This document shows, piece after piece, positions 1-11,000 of a stretch of 64,000 nucleotides of DNA. The notes below the pieces were generated by a model that did not search any database, was not told the origin of the DNA, and saw nothing but the letters and a program-made list of their open reading frames with translations. Each line of letters begins with the position of its first letter. The stretch's first letter is position 1. The stretch lies in contig CAXIPT010000009.1 in NCBI GenBank assembly GCA_964030475.1, positions 3,893,767 through 3,957,766 on the forward strand, in the 5' to 3' direction. The translations under genes were made by a program, and so were the position numbers. The stretch comes from Tethya wilhelma (Eukaryota; Porifera; Demospongiae; Tethyida; Tethyidae).

Positions 1-119
1 GTATCAGGGCGAAGTAGAATGTGCTCCAACTGAGTCTTTCTCTGGTAGATACGTTCAACAGAAAGCCTTTTCTTCCCCTCTTTACCACCAGCAAAGCTCA
101 TTGGCTCTAGAGGATTCAT
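1..119 (-). CDS. TOP2: DNA topoisomerase II, N-terminal exon (partial, runs off left edge)
   Basis: Type II topoisomerases pass one DNA duplex through another in the nucleus, using ATP. On the minus strand an ATG at 119-117 opens a frame that stays open to the window edge and gives 39 codons plus two bases. After a short lysine-rich leader it reads RLSVERIYQRKTQLEHILL followed by RPD, and the partial next codon (AC) fits Thr. This closely matches the conserved start of the eukaryotic TOP2 ATPase domain (consensus VERIYQKKTQLEHILLRPDTYIGS, split here for length: VERIYQKKTQLEH then ILLRPDTYIGS). A second in-frame Met is at codon 7. The leader before the ATPase domain is very short compared with vertebrate TOP2. 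The gene diverges from the GNAT gene and shares its upstream region. The family call is secure; the exact start and the rest of the gene are not visible. Confidence 0.87.
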   Translation of the reverse strand, partial: MNPLEPMSFAGGKEGKKRLSVERIYQRKTQLEHILLRPD

Positions 120-473
120 CTCTCCTAGTGGCTAGAGTCACAAGTACATAATGAAAATGTCATATCAGGCTAAAATATTCATATTCATATTCATACATCT
201 TTTACAGTGTCTACGGAGTACAGAGAACTTACAATCTGACTCAGTCACTCAATAGGTCTCTATTTTACATCTACTGACTCAAACACACCAGAACAAGAAC
301 GCTCTACCCGTTGACAAACAACATGTGCAGTTCCCGCCAAAATTTTATTACTCCACCATTGCGGTTCAAATACTCAAATTGAAGCGCACCAAGCATTCAA
401 CTGTACTCTGACATTATCATGTGACTAATAATCATGCACCTATAGCCCTCGTCCTTGAGGTGCTGAAGCAGTC
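120..473. promoter_or_regulatory. Divergent promoter region between TOP2 and the GNAT gene
   Basis: This 354-bp stretch separates two oppositely oriented start codons, so it must hold the promoter of at least the TOP2 gene and probably both. It contains an E2F-type site (TTCCCGCCAA at 331-340) and a CHR-like TTCAAA (365-370, TTTGAA on the TOP2 strand) about 25-30 bp away. Vertebrate TOP2A is cell-cycle regulated, and E2F and CHR elements are typical of such promoters. Use of these sites here is inference. No clear TATA box was seen. Confidence 0.5.
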
Positions 474-1424
474 ATGAGCAAGTCAGGAGGAGGCGAATTG
501 TCTGTGAAGCCAGCAACATCAGAGAAAGACTATGATTTCATCACAAAATTGGCTAAAGAAGAACAATGGGTGTCTGTGGGAGCTCACAGCATAGCTCATA
601 TGGGTCCAGTGCTTGATCCAGGCTTCTTCATAGGTTACTTGAATGGTCAGAGGATTGGTCAAGTGTGTGGAGTCAAGTATGGCGAAAGTGGTGGAAATTC
701 TTCAGTCTATTACGTTGGATTCTACATCGTTGAGAAGGCATTTCGTGGTAGAGGATACGGTTTGAAGATATGGAATACTGTGTGGGAATCATTTCCAAAA
801 GATGGCAATAAATTTCTCGACGGCGTTCTTAATATGGTACCTCAGTATGAAAGTTTAATGGGTTTGAAAAAAGAATGGAAAGAAAATGAGTACATAATAC
901 CATGTGCAACAATAGTGGATTTGTTTGGAAAAATATTCATACCCACTTGTGAAACGCATGGGATTGTAGTTAAACCGGTAACTGAAGTTGATTTTGACAG
1001 AGTCTTTGACTATGATGCATCTGTGTTTGGATTTCCCCGACGTGAATTCTTGCAGAAGTGGACCACCATTCCTGAGAGCCTAGGGTGGGTGGCTCTGAAC
1101 ACCAAGGGAGACGTTATTGGATTTATTGTCATTCGCTGCAGTGTGATGGACAAGTGCCGAATCATTGGTCCTCTGTTCTCCGATGACATTGACATTGCTC
1201 GGGTTCTTCTCTACACTGCAGCTGATTCAGTTTTAAAGCAGAGGTCTGCCGAGAAACTTGAACTGTTTGTACCAGTTGGTGTTAATCCTGATGCTAGGGA
1301 TCTGATTGAGAAGGAGTTAGGTTGTGAAAGTACTTTTAGAGAAGTTCGTATGTATACTCGAGGCATCCCACCACAACTCTGCTTGAAGAAAGTGATAGCA
1401 ATTACATCACCCGGCTTTGGCTAA
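474..1424 (+). CDS. Intronless tandem GNAT acetyltransferase (GNAT + YitH/HolE-like C-terminal domain)
   Basis: A single uninterrupted 316-residue frame. GNAT enzymes move an acetyl group from acetyl-CoA to an amine; the substrate here cannot be read from sequence. The N-terminal domain (about residues 10-150) has the family's acetyl-CoA loop: YYVGFYIVEKAFRGRGYG, with the R-G-R-G-Y-G motif after a beta-4 strand. The C-terminal half (about 165-290) begins VVKPVTEVDFDRVFDYD and contains FGFPRREFLQKW and GWVALN, which resemble the second GNAT domain of the YitH/HolE class (formerly DUF1248). No signal peptide or membrane segment is apparent, so it is probably cytosolic. The start at 474 is the first ATG after the divergent promoter. 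The stop is followed by AT-rich sequence; an AATAAA at 1709-1714 lies beyond a second promoter-like block. Lack of introns contrasts with the neighbouring giant gene and allows retroposition or ancient lateral transfer as explanations. Confidence 0.88.
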   Translation: MSKSGGGELSVKPATSEKDYDFITKLAKEEQWVSVGAHSIAHMGPVLDPGFFIGYLNGQRIGQVCGVKYGESGGNSSVYYVGFYIVEKAFRGRGYGLKIWNTVWESFPKDGNKFLDGVLNMVPQYESLMGLKKEWKENEYIIPCATIVDLFGKIFIPTCETHGIVVKPVTEVDFDRVFDYDASVFGFPRREFLQKWTTIPESLGWVALNTKGDVIGFIVIRCSVMDKCRIIGPLFSDDIDIARVLLYTAADSVLKQRSAEKLELFVPVGVNPDARDLIEKELGCESTFREVRMYTRGIPPQLCLKKVIAITSPGFG

Positions 1425-1493
1425 ACTGCATCTACACCTATTGTTATGTGTGTGTATATAATAATGTATGTGTTATTCCACTATCAAGCTCTT

Positions 1494-1527
1494 TGCGCAT
1501 GCGCATGCTAATGACTACAACCGGAAG
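1494..1527. promoter_or_regulatory. Housekeeping-type promoter motifs (NRF1 site plus ETS site)
   Basis: TGCGCATGCGC at 1494-1504 is a full NRF1 palindrome, and AACCGGAAG at 1519-1527 is an ETS core. The pair lies in a short GC-rich patch within AT-rich DNA, 70 bp after the GNAT stop codon. NRF1 and ETS sites close together are a common signature of TATA-less animal promoters. It is followed by coding-like sequence on the plus strand. Function is inferred from motifs only. Confidence 0.45.
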
Positions 1528-1583
1528 CAAGCACGTGGACTGCCTTGGCCTTGGCGCCTGTCCAACATGGTATCTTGAGACTC

Positions 1584-2000
1584 GAGAGTCTGAGTGGAGC
1601 AGCTCTTGATTTGGTTAGACGAACAAGAGAGCTGCAAGAAGAATATAGCCAAATACTTACAGTCACTCAAACTTCGCTACTATAAAGGCTGACATCATCT
1701 GAACACTGAATAAAGTCGGAAACCAACATCACCACTGTGACAGTGATGAAGTGCTCAGGTTCAAAATGAAAATGAAAAACAACTTGAAACACTTACAGTT
1801 AATGGAGTCTGTGTAAGTAATTATAGTTTAAAAAGAGTGGTATGAAATTCACACAAAGACTGATGCAGAAAACTTATAGTCACTAACCCAGGGCAGTGTG
1901 CCACTGCCATTAATTTATAGGCAAAGCTAGCTAGTTCACAATTTTTAGTTCTTTTAGTTAGCAAGTCATTTTTCTGACAACTTGCAATGTTACTCCTTAA

Positions 2001-2084
<84 letters not shown>

Positions 2085-3826
2085 ATACTGCCAGTGTTAG
2101 TATCAAGTTCAGCTACTGTATTATACTTGTGGGTGAATATACATGTCCCGACAAATCTGCCAAATGTTGAGCACATAAACTGATTAAATGTTATGGTTTC
2201 CAAAGTCTCGGGTAAATGGTCACCGATGGGGTAACATGATTAGGATTCTTGCATAACTGATTATGTTACTGTGTACCTTTTTGCGTAGCAGAACAGTAGA
2301 TCATCTAAGCTCACTGCAATTCAGTGGTGTGCGTTCTGTAACCTCTAGAGCTCTTTTAGTTATTGGTCCAAATTTTTGTGGTATTTTGTCAATAATAAAA
2401 TAAACTACGTTTCCATGGCTATTTCTGTCTATAAAAATATCTAGGAAAGGTCAACTCATAATGCAAAATGCAATGCATAACTATCACTAAATTTAATATG
2501 GGTGTGTCCCCCTCGATTGTCAGCTCTATTTGGGATTAAATTATTCACTTTCAACTGTGTGCTATTACAAAGCTGGAAATACTGTCATAATTGTCTTTGT
2601 ACCCATGCAGGCTCTCCCAATAAGTCCTTGACCTTACACTTTAGTGAATTATACTGGTAAGGTGATGATTGAAAGGTCAGAGGAGAGAGCCTGGGAAGGG
2701 ACATGCGTGTTGTTTTGTTGCCAAAAAATATAGGCTGGTTTAAATTTGCCTATTGTACTTCAACAATTGTTGAACAGTTAGTTTTAAGGATTATAAGCAC
2801 CGTCATGTGCGTTTCCATAAACAAAATTACTTACAATCAGTTTATATATAGTGCACATGCAGTTCACATACTAATTCACGTAAGGTACAGAGTGCAGCGG
2901 GTTAAATTACTGTATTCGTTGGTAAAATACTAATCTCAAGATCTGAGCTCTCTCTTCGAATTCTGAATTAACTTGGACTTTTAATTATGCTTAAAAGTGA
3001 ATCATCTTTGCAACGTTTGATAATCATGTTATTTAAATTATAGAAGAGATATAATATTATGGTCATCTTTTCTTTGCATGAGCTCCTCTCTTTAGTTTGG
3101 CCAAAAAAATTATGCATATAGCTTTTATGTGAATTCTGACTGGACATTAAACCTTAGAACGCGTTAAATAATCAAAAATTGTGAAGCTAACAAATTTTTT
3201 TATGGCTGGGATATACTTTGGTGAGCTGATATGAGCCCACGTACTAAAGTGTGTTGAACAGCAATTTTGTCTGTTCGTCTGTCTGTCTGTTGTTCATTCT
3301 TCTAATTACTAGCATGTGAATTATATGTATAGTAAGAAACTTCAGACTATAAGATATGAGCACACACATGTATACATGTATACAATCCAATTTTTGATCT
3401 GCTGATCTAGCTTATTCCAGACAACGAGAGAGATATCACGGTTGTCATGTTGTCATTTGCACCCAGGTAGGATAGCCTGACCAGCGGCAGACAATCAATT
3501 TTTGCAGTGTGTATCACACAGTGTGGAGAAAGCTTTAACCCGGTTACTTGAGTTTACCGGGCCAGTGGAATCAGATTGAACACACAGGCCTTATCTAGCC
3601 TTCCAGAAGATGGTGACCTTGATCTTTAACCTTTCATCCCATACCACCTGAAGAATCTAAGACTTCTCAAGGAGTACAAACATCACAGATCCGGCCTTAT
3701 ATGAAGCCCACCTACCTATATCCTTCTTTCCAAATGCAGTCTCCCAAGCCACCTTCAAAAAGGGGGCGCAAGATCACCACACAAGCAGATCCACCTGCAA
3801 ATCACAGTATACAATGTCAAAATTGA
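1584..3826 (+). CDS. Possible small multi-exon gene, unrecognised (coding-like segments)
   Basis: Three segments look coding but are too short for an ORF call. Segment A is open from upstream of 1584 to a stop near 1680 and is helix-rich (ALDLVRRTRELQEEYSQIL). Segment B, 1744-1812, has a good acceptor (gtgacag) and donor (gtaagt) and reads VLRFKMKMKNNLKHLQLMES, also helical. Segment C is open from 3623 to a TGA at 3824-3826; its C-terminal part contains RPYMKPTYLYP and a basic KPPSKRGRK stretch that could be a nuclear localisation signal. They follow the NRF1/ETS block, fitting a small nuclear or coiled-coil protein. The start codon and the A-B junction could not be resolved: the ATG at 1567 is out of frame with segment A. 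They may not belong to one gene. I do not recognise a family. Confidence 0.28.
2008..2080. repeat. (CT)n microsatellite
   Basis: An almost perfect CT dinucleotide tract of over 70 bp. The serine/leucine and arginine/glutamate peptides read across it on either strand are artefacts of the repeat. Confidence 0.97.
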
Positions 3827-4468
3827 ATTATTTTTAACCATTTTGTGTAATCATTCAGTTCAAACTATCTCGCTTCGGTTTGTCCACCAATGTATGCATC
3901 AATCCTTGTAGTTATGACAAGGGCCTGATTTCTGGCTCCACTCGTCTCGTGGCAGCTACCTAGACATGCTAAGCTTGGTACAGTGTATACTAATCTGCAT
4001 TGGTATGCCAATGGTTTGAATACTATATAATAGCTGTTCACTGGTTAGGTTTGTAATAACAACTGACCACAAGCATTGATACTACTAATTTAAACAAAGC
4101 ACCACTACTAGTTGCCCTATAGCCCTATAGCCCCCCCCCAAACATTAAACAAAAAGTCCCTTTAAATTTGCCATCAGTATTTCTAACTATACAAGTATGC
4201 TAGCTAGATTTGGCTCTGGCCAGTTACTCAAGATTGTACTGCAAGATATAAAGATAATAATGATGATTGATTAATTTTCAGCTAATTTTCTCACTGTAAT
4301 TGGAAAAAGTAGTCATAATAAATGTATAATCGGACAGAAGAATGAATTATTATTCCAAACCAATATGATGCCTCAATACAAACGCACTCGGCAATTATCG
4401 ATTCAATTTGACTGACACAGGCTTGGATGGATCAAAATTAAATGGCAGAGAACCTCAGTTTATTAAAG
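2081..4468. other. Gene-poor AT-rich stretch
   Basis: Apart from the coding-like segment ending at 3826, I see no supportable gene here. A short pair of inverted pieces (AGGCTCTCCC near 2609 and GAGAGAGCCTGGG near 2684) resembles the ends of small MITEs seen elsewhere in the window. Confidence 0.5.
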
Positions 4469-4628
4469 CTACCTTCTCAAGTCAAACATGTCTTTGTTGA
4501 ATTTGTCCTCTGGCGTGTGAGGCTTCAAAGATAATATTGTTTTATGCTGTACAGCATTGTAGCTTACTTCTGTGATTCTGTATACATCATTGCAGTACAT
4601 CTTGTGGGTGGCATGATGTTTTTTTTCC
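4469..4628 (-). CDS. Possible terminal exon of an unrecognised minus-strand gene
   Basis: On the minus strand a pyrimidine-rich acceptor (gattattttag) is followed from 4628 by 53 codons ending in a TAG at 4471-4469. It contains KMYCNDVYRITEVSYNAV and then KPHTPEDKFNKDMFDLRR. The composition looks more like protein than the neighbouring intergenic sequence, but there is no recognisable family and no partner exon was found upstream. It could also be an old transposon fragment. Confidence 0.27.
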
Positions 4629-4747
4629 CTAAAATAATCGCATGTGTTTGTTTGTTTTGGTTGCTTGGTACGGTTGCTCCTCAACCTTCTGTTTGTACTT
4701 GTGGGCACACAAGCTAGTGAGTAACATCTGCTAGTTTCTCTACCGCC

Positions 4748-5142
4748 ATATATAAACAGCTGGGTTCAAAAGAAGTGAAACTGCTCACTACATGAGGTTG
4801 CCCAGTTATTCAACTGCCAATTTGTTCTAGTCAATCACCAATAATAATTAATTCTATAGCTTTTTAAGATGTGTAACTAAGACAACTGACTGTATTCTTG
4901 ATTCACATCATGTACATGCATTAATTGCCATGCAGTCTACCACCACTGATATATAAACAGCTGGGTTCAAAAGAAGTGAAACTGCTCACTACATGAGGTT
5001 GCCCAGTTATTCAACTGCCAATTTGTTCTAGTCAATCACCAATAATAATTAATTCTATAGCTTTTTAAGATGTGTAACTAAGACAACTACTGTATTCTTG
5101 ATTCACATCATGTACATGCATTAATTGCCATGCATGCAGTCT
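4748..5142. repeat. Tandem duplication of about 200 bp
   Basis: The segment starting ATATATAAACAGCTGGG at 4748 is repeated from 4949 with only a few differences, for example loss of a few bases near the end and an extra CATG in the second copy. The near identity indicates a recent local duplication. No gene is seen in either copy. Confidence 0.92.
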
Positions 5143-5510
5143 CTTACCCATGGAGATCCCATTCCTGTATTGAGGGATCATCTGGCCGGTGGATTTTGGG
5201 CCTTGCTGACTCAGTCTAATAGTTTTTATACTTGATAATTTGATAGTTTGCGTGCATGTGCATACTATGTAGCAGAGTATTCCAAATGATCAATGACATA
5301 TGTGCAGACTTGGTCCGTATCCAGATTTTAGATTATATGCATTTCAAGGGTATTAAATTTTGTTATTTTGTTGAAAATGAGCATGTAGTTGTATGACTGT
5401 ATTCATGACACACAAGAACATGTCATGCCTTGTGAAGCAATCTGCGTACTATAAGCATAGAAGTACGCTGTTAAAAAGTGCTGAAAAGGTGTTCAGTTGC
5501 TGCAATGTAT

Positions 5511-6110
5511 ATGTTTAAAAATGGCACCCCAGGGGTGTAAGCTAGTTGCCATGGAAACTTTGATCATTTTTGTGTATATGTTTAAGTTTTTGAGGTTTTC
5601 TTAGACTCAATCTTAATATGAGTATTACCGTATATAGCGGGAAATTTTCATGGGTGTAAATTTTCGTGAAAAGCCTAGACCGCGCTTCAGAAGAAAATAT
5701 TTGTGGTTTTAATTTTCATGACTCAAGTATCTCCAACTTACAGCAGAAGGTCTTGTGACTGTTTATCTGCTTTGATATTCATGTAGAATACTATTCTAGC
5801 TAGATACTGGCTATTTAGACTGCAAACCTCTTGAAAAGATGGCCAAGAGACAGAGAACTGAAGTCTTTGACGACGTGCGCGTGGGGACTATCATGGCCTT
5901 TGACCTCAGAAAATTTTTGCGGGAGGGAAAATTTTGTGACTCAGGGGATAGTCATGAAAATAACGAAAATTTGCACCCCATGGAAATTTCCCACTATACA
6001 GTGTAAGGTTTGTGGAAACCTCGAAAACTTAACTTTAATATGAAAAGATCAAAGGTATCCATATCAACAATTAAGCTTACATGCACCCCTAGGGTGTCAT
6101 TTTTAAACAT
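5511..6110. mobile_element. Foldback MITE with a second MITE nested inside
   Basis: The outer arms pair: TGTTTAAAAATGGCACCCC near 5512 with its near reverse complement ending TTTTTAAACA at about 6109, extending through ttgccatggaaactttgatca and its partner. Inside, from about 5624 to 6005, a second inverted repeat starts TTACCGTATATAGCGGGAAA and ends TTTCCCACTATACAGTGTAA. The small ORF at 5831-6043 is just element sequence. It is non-autonomous and encodes no transposase. Confidence 0.8.
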
Positions 6111-6160
6111 GCAACTATAAGCACATTTTTCTACAGCGTAGAGGACTCGAGGAGACAAGA

Positions 6161-6400
6161 CTAAAGTCGATCTGGTTTGAGAATGCCGCCGGAAGTGAAT
6201 TAATGAGATTCATAACCATACTTTTTATATGGACCAAATAGCTAACTTTTGATTGGTAAGGTGTAGGAAGCTGAAACAGCAACCAAAAGAACGGGAAGAT
6301 CGAGCGCTTTCTAATGGTGCTTGAAATTTTGAAATCGGTTGGATATTTAGAAAGTTATTCAAGTTTTTCTACCGGCATTCTCAAACCAGATGGACTTTAG
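6161..6400. mobile_element. Short foldback element (about 240 bp)
   Basis: CTAAAGTCGATCTGGTTTGA at 6161 pairs with TCAAACCAGATGGACTTTAG ending at 6400, giving arms of nearly 30 bp that include GAATGCCG/CGGCATTC. No coding capacity. Confidence 0.8.
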
Positions 6401-7740
6401 CATGGAGTGGTTTACAGTACACATGATAAAAAATTATAGTGAAGTGGTCTACATTACTACACCCAGTGTGGTGAATTGGCTTGTATGATGGCTAAGTGTA
6501 TATATACTGCTACCAATTTGCAACTTTAGGATATTTGATGGTGTAGTGTTCCACACTCTTTTGCCCCCCCCCCCCCATCCCCCTCAAAGTTTTTTTAAGT
6601 ACTAATTTGCGCCCTCCATTCAAAATTTTTCGAAATGAAAGATTGCTTTGTATCATGGACTTATTAAATCAGTTATTAATAATTGTAAATTAGGAGGAGA
6701 GTAAGTTTTGTCATGACTCTATATAATTATGTACATGCACGTGGATGCTACTTATTCATTCAGTATAAGTTTGTTGCATTATTATGATGTATTCGTTGCA
6801 TTAGTGCAAAAACGTTAGCGGGATGCACAATGTCATGCATGTAGTTTGAATTGCTGGTGATTATAGAATGGTTAATAATTTGCATTTATATAAAATTTTC
6901 AAGCAGAAAATGTCACTATGATAGTATAAGTGCATGTGTACAATTTATTGAAAAAATGCACGCCAGTTTGGCAAGCACATACTGAGAAGAGATTGCATGG
7001 TTATGATAATTCTACAATGGTTCAACCGCGTGCAGAGTACAAAACTGACCTGTCCAAGTGTCCATGCTGCCTGGCAGTGCCTGCATACATGGGAATTAAT
7101 TTTCAAGCTATGCTGTGTACAACCACACACATCTGTTTGCTTGTATAGGCTTGACCAGATCATCAGATTTTTTGATACTATAGTAAAATCAGCTGCTAGT
7201 TTTGATTCAGGTCAGACATTATTAAACACAAGCTCAATGGGGGTACGTATCATTAGGTATAAAATTATTATACAGTGATGCATTCCTGCACTTAAAGTTG
7301 GCAATCGCATAAATCCGGTAATATACTAGCTGTATGTGGGCGACCTCCTGTGACAAATGACTCAGCAACCATTTCGAAGGCCCACGTCCAACAAGTTGCA
7401 CAAGAGTACATCAACAAATACCAAGTTCGAATTCACTATTGTTCATGTAGCTAAGCTAAGTACAAGACTTAGTGTGAAGGTATTCTATTAGTTATATAGC
7501 CCATGCATACAGCAAGATTTAGTGTTGCAGATGCTGATATAATTATAATCTATAATTATGCTAAGCGAGAGGTGGGCAATTATTTTGAACACAGATGGGA
7601 GGTGCCATGCTAGCGGTCTACAAATCTCTGCTAGAGAAATAGTTTTTACGCAGTGCAACCACATATACTATACCTTAAAGGCATGGCATCTATAGTAAGT
7701 AATGGTATATCATAATATGTAGGGTGATCACTTGAGGTTC
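6401..7740. other. AT-rich intergenic stretch without a recognised gene
   Basis: Contains a C-homopolymer run (about 6565-6576) and several overlapping small ORFs at 6930-7278 on both strands that have no domain, no splice context and no family resemblance. Nothing supportable was found. Confidence 0.5.
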
Positions 7741-7779
7741 ATCAGTGGAGCTTCTAATTCTGTGGGCGACTACGTGATC

Positions 7780-7900
7780 GTGACCGGTCTGATCACGTGA
7801 TTGTGGGGGTGGCTACGTGCGCGCGCTCCTCGCGACACACTGATATTTTGTATAAAAACCACCTGCTACTAGCTATATACACCTTAGACTGATTCGGCGG
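7780..7900 (+). promoter_or_regulatory. TATA-containing core promoter of the giant SRCR/NIDO/EGF gene
   Basis: TATAAAA lies at 7851-7857, about 105 bp upstream of the start codon at 7962. A palindromic CACGTG E-box (7794-7799, within TGATCACGTGA) is about 50 bp further upstream, and a CpG-rich patch (GTGCGCGCGCTCCTCGCG) sits in between. Transcription would be expected to start near 7880. A TATA box suggests regulated rather than constitutive expression; this is inference. Confidence 0.6.
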
Positions 7901-7961
7901 ATATATCCAGCATCAGTCGTAAGGCACCCATTGACAAGTAACGCTTTGCCTGGCTCCAGTG

Positions 7962-8031
7962 ATGGAAGTTGAAAAGTTCGTTACGGTTGTTATGCTGTGG
8001 ATCCTAACAGCAACTTTTGAAGTTGCGAACG
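7962..8031 (+). CDS. Exon 1: start codon and signal peptide
   Basis: The frame begins [20 protein letters not shown] and ends VAN plus one base. This is a classic secretory signal: short polar N-terminus, a hydrophobic core ([11 protein letters not shown]) and small residues near the end for cleavage. The donor is GCGAACG|gtacgt, phase 1, matching the acceptor of exon 2 at 8900. It starts 105 bp after the TATA box. Confidence 0.8.
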
Positions 8032-11000
8032 GTACGTTCATTATTTCAGGCTATACAGTCCTTGATCCCATCGGGAAAAATCTGAGGCCATTGAATAATT
8101 GACTGAACTTCTAGCCTCAAACTCGAAAGCTTTCTCCCGTTAAATTTTTTCCGCACTCGCGCAAACTCGACGCTCTCTCCCGCGCGCGCTAGATTAATAC
8201 GACCAAGGCATCTGATGTTTTCTATTTAATATGCTGATGACAAAGATTCGTATCAACTGACTTATTCGGCACCTCACCCGGGACCCCTAATCCCTGGCCC
8301 TCGCCCTAGCGCTAACCCTAGTCCTAGCCCCGTCCGAGGTGCCGAATAAGTCAGTTGACCCAACGATTCAACTGGCATCTATGTAGCTAGAGCAAGCAGA
8401 TGGTGGATCGGTTTGGTCACCCATCAAGATTACCAACGAGGAGATTCGTGCTGCTTCCCCTGGTCGATCATCTGGCCAGTTATTTCATGATGATCTGGTG
8501 TCGGTTGTATATGAAGTAAAAGATAATACTAAGATCTAGTTTTCTTGTTGATACCCATACTTGTTGCCTGTAGCTAGAGTAGAACTCGCTCTCGGTAGTT
8601 GCAGTACCTAACACTTAGCTATAATTGATTCTTATAATGTATGTTTGTGTCTGTGTCTCCCCTATACCCTCTTGTACCTATATCTGTGGCATGTTCAATG
8701 ACAATAATCAATAATGATAATAATAATATGCCCACACTAATGATATTTTCTGCACGCACAATTATTATCTGCCTGCAAAAGGAAGTATATAGAGTCTATA
8801 TAAGCACTGAAAATTTCACAAAAGATATATATTAAATCACAAAATAATTATATTATAGTAATGTTAAATGAATAAAATTAATATTATTTCATTATGCAGG
8901 TCAGTCTGCTCGTTTACGCCTTGTATCCAATCAGGGAAGAAGCATTTCTCATATCAATGCTGGTCGTCTTGAAATTTATATAGGTAACCACAATCATAAT
9001 TTTTTATTATGCTATAGATAATATCATACGTACGGTAGTACGTATAGTAGGAATGGGCCGCCTGTCCCATAGACACAATACAAAATATTTATCGCCATAA
9101 AAATCTAACAACACAAAGTAGAGGCTTCAAACTTGCTCAGAGGCTCTCCTTGACAGAAAACCAACTGCATGGAAGGCTTAAACTTTGCCCAAACTTTTCT
9201 GATCACTCGTATAGAGAGAGCGCTTGTGGGAAGCCACACTAGTGCAATTTTGTTCTCCTAACTTACTTACTTACTTCCTTCTAACTGACTTACTTGAAAA
9301 CGATTTCCAGAGAACCAGAAAGTGTTGAGCCAACTTTGACGCCACAAAGTAAGTTCCTTTCTTGGGTAGTACGTTCCTTTATACTCGTTTTCATCGTAAA
9401 CAGGCCTGAACAAAAACTTGAAATTTAAGCTTTGAAACTGTTAATAGTATAAATCCACGTACTTCAATGTAGCTATTTTCTTGTAGGTAGAGTTCAAAGG
9501 TCGCTCTCTATCCACGTGGCGTGAATAAAACGCATGCGCATTGTACTACTCCATGCATGTGGTCGTTGGTAAAGGTTGTCCAATTAAGATTGTGCTCGTT
9601 GTCGACATGACCAGTTTGGACCGGTTTCACTGCTCAGGTACCACGTTTGGGAACGTTTGCATACTACTCCGTGTATTGTGCATTTTGCATTTACTTGCGT
9701 AATAGTACTACGTGTCAGCTGTTGTAAGGTTTCTGTTTACAACCAGTTGTGCAACTGCTCTATTATCGGTTGTATAATGCATTAGATACATGTGTATGAT
9801 GTGATGTATAGTAAATGTATAACTTTTCCTTCAAATGATTTTTGTTGCCATTATACTCAACCATTTTGTCGAAAGTAAAATAGTATCTCATTCCTAAACT
9901 GTAAGTGTTCAAAAAAGTGAATGAACAAGTATAATAAAAATTTATAAAAATTAATGAGTGTAGGAATGGGCAGTGCCATAAAAAGTAATGAAACAAGGAA
10001 TGTCACAATTTCGGCACTATCGGCACATGACTACTTCATTTTTTATGCCCAATTTTAGTCTTCCAATGAACTTGGCTATACCAAGTTGTAAGGAATGTCA
10101 AAATATTATGCATTACAATATTATATACATTATGATTTGAAGTATGAATCAGATCCATTGACAACTTCAGTTTCAGTGTCCATTGTATACTCAATAATAA
10201 TAATATCAGTTGCAGCTCAATGACTGACTCTAAGCCACTGTATACATAATCGTAAATAAGAATGGTCCAAATCCAAGGCAATTGCAACACTTGGCAACAA
10301 GAAAAAAATTAAAAGAAAAAAATGAAGTAGTCATGTGCCGATAGTGCCAAAATTGTGACATTCCTTGTTTCATTACTTTTTTTGGCACTGCCCATTCCTA
10401 CACTCATTAATTTTTATAAATTTTTATTATACTTGTAATTATATTGTCAGAATAAGCAATTAAAATTGAATTCTAGTCCAATGCCCGTATAGATAATAAT
10501 TATAATCCACATACATCATATAATAAAAAAAAAATTATGTGTCACTGAATGCAATAATAACTAAAACCACGGAAGGTATGTGACAAGCTTCAGGGGCATG
10601 CATACATGGACTGCCACTGAAACTACTATCATAATTATATGCACACCATTTTCAGTTCTTTTATCTCTATTGCATTATACCTGTCCGTATACATGCATGC
10701 AGCAATATTATAATTATAGTTCCTGAAAAGTGTCTTTCACTTTCATTCCAGTATGATTAAATGTATACCCTATAGCTTGCATTGCTTTCTCCAATTTTGT
10801 ATAACAAGGTTAGCTTTGATTTATAGTTTTCTTTGAAAACTTAATTTAGCAATGTTTTTTTCATTCTTAATTTAATCATGGTGTTGCATATGTTTTAAGT
10901 TGGTAAAATTCAAGTGAATATAAAATATTATTGTAATGATGATGTTCATAATAATTATTCTATATAATGCAATATCTGTATACAGTGACTCCATAAATTG

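Noticed and set aside
1982..2203. ORFs of about 62-68 codons on both strands over the CT tract
   Set aside because: They are products of a dinucleotide repeat (SLSLSL and EREREREs) with no start context or domain.
6930..7278. Three overlapping small ORFs on both strands
   Set aside because: No family motif, overlapping in opposite directions, no splice or promoter context.
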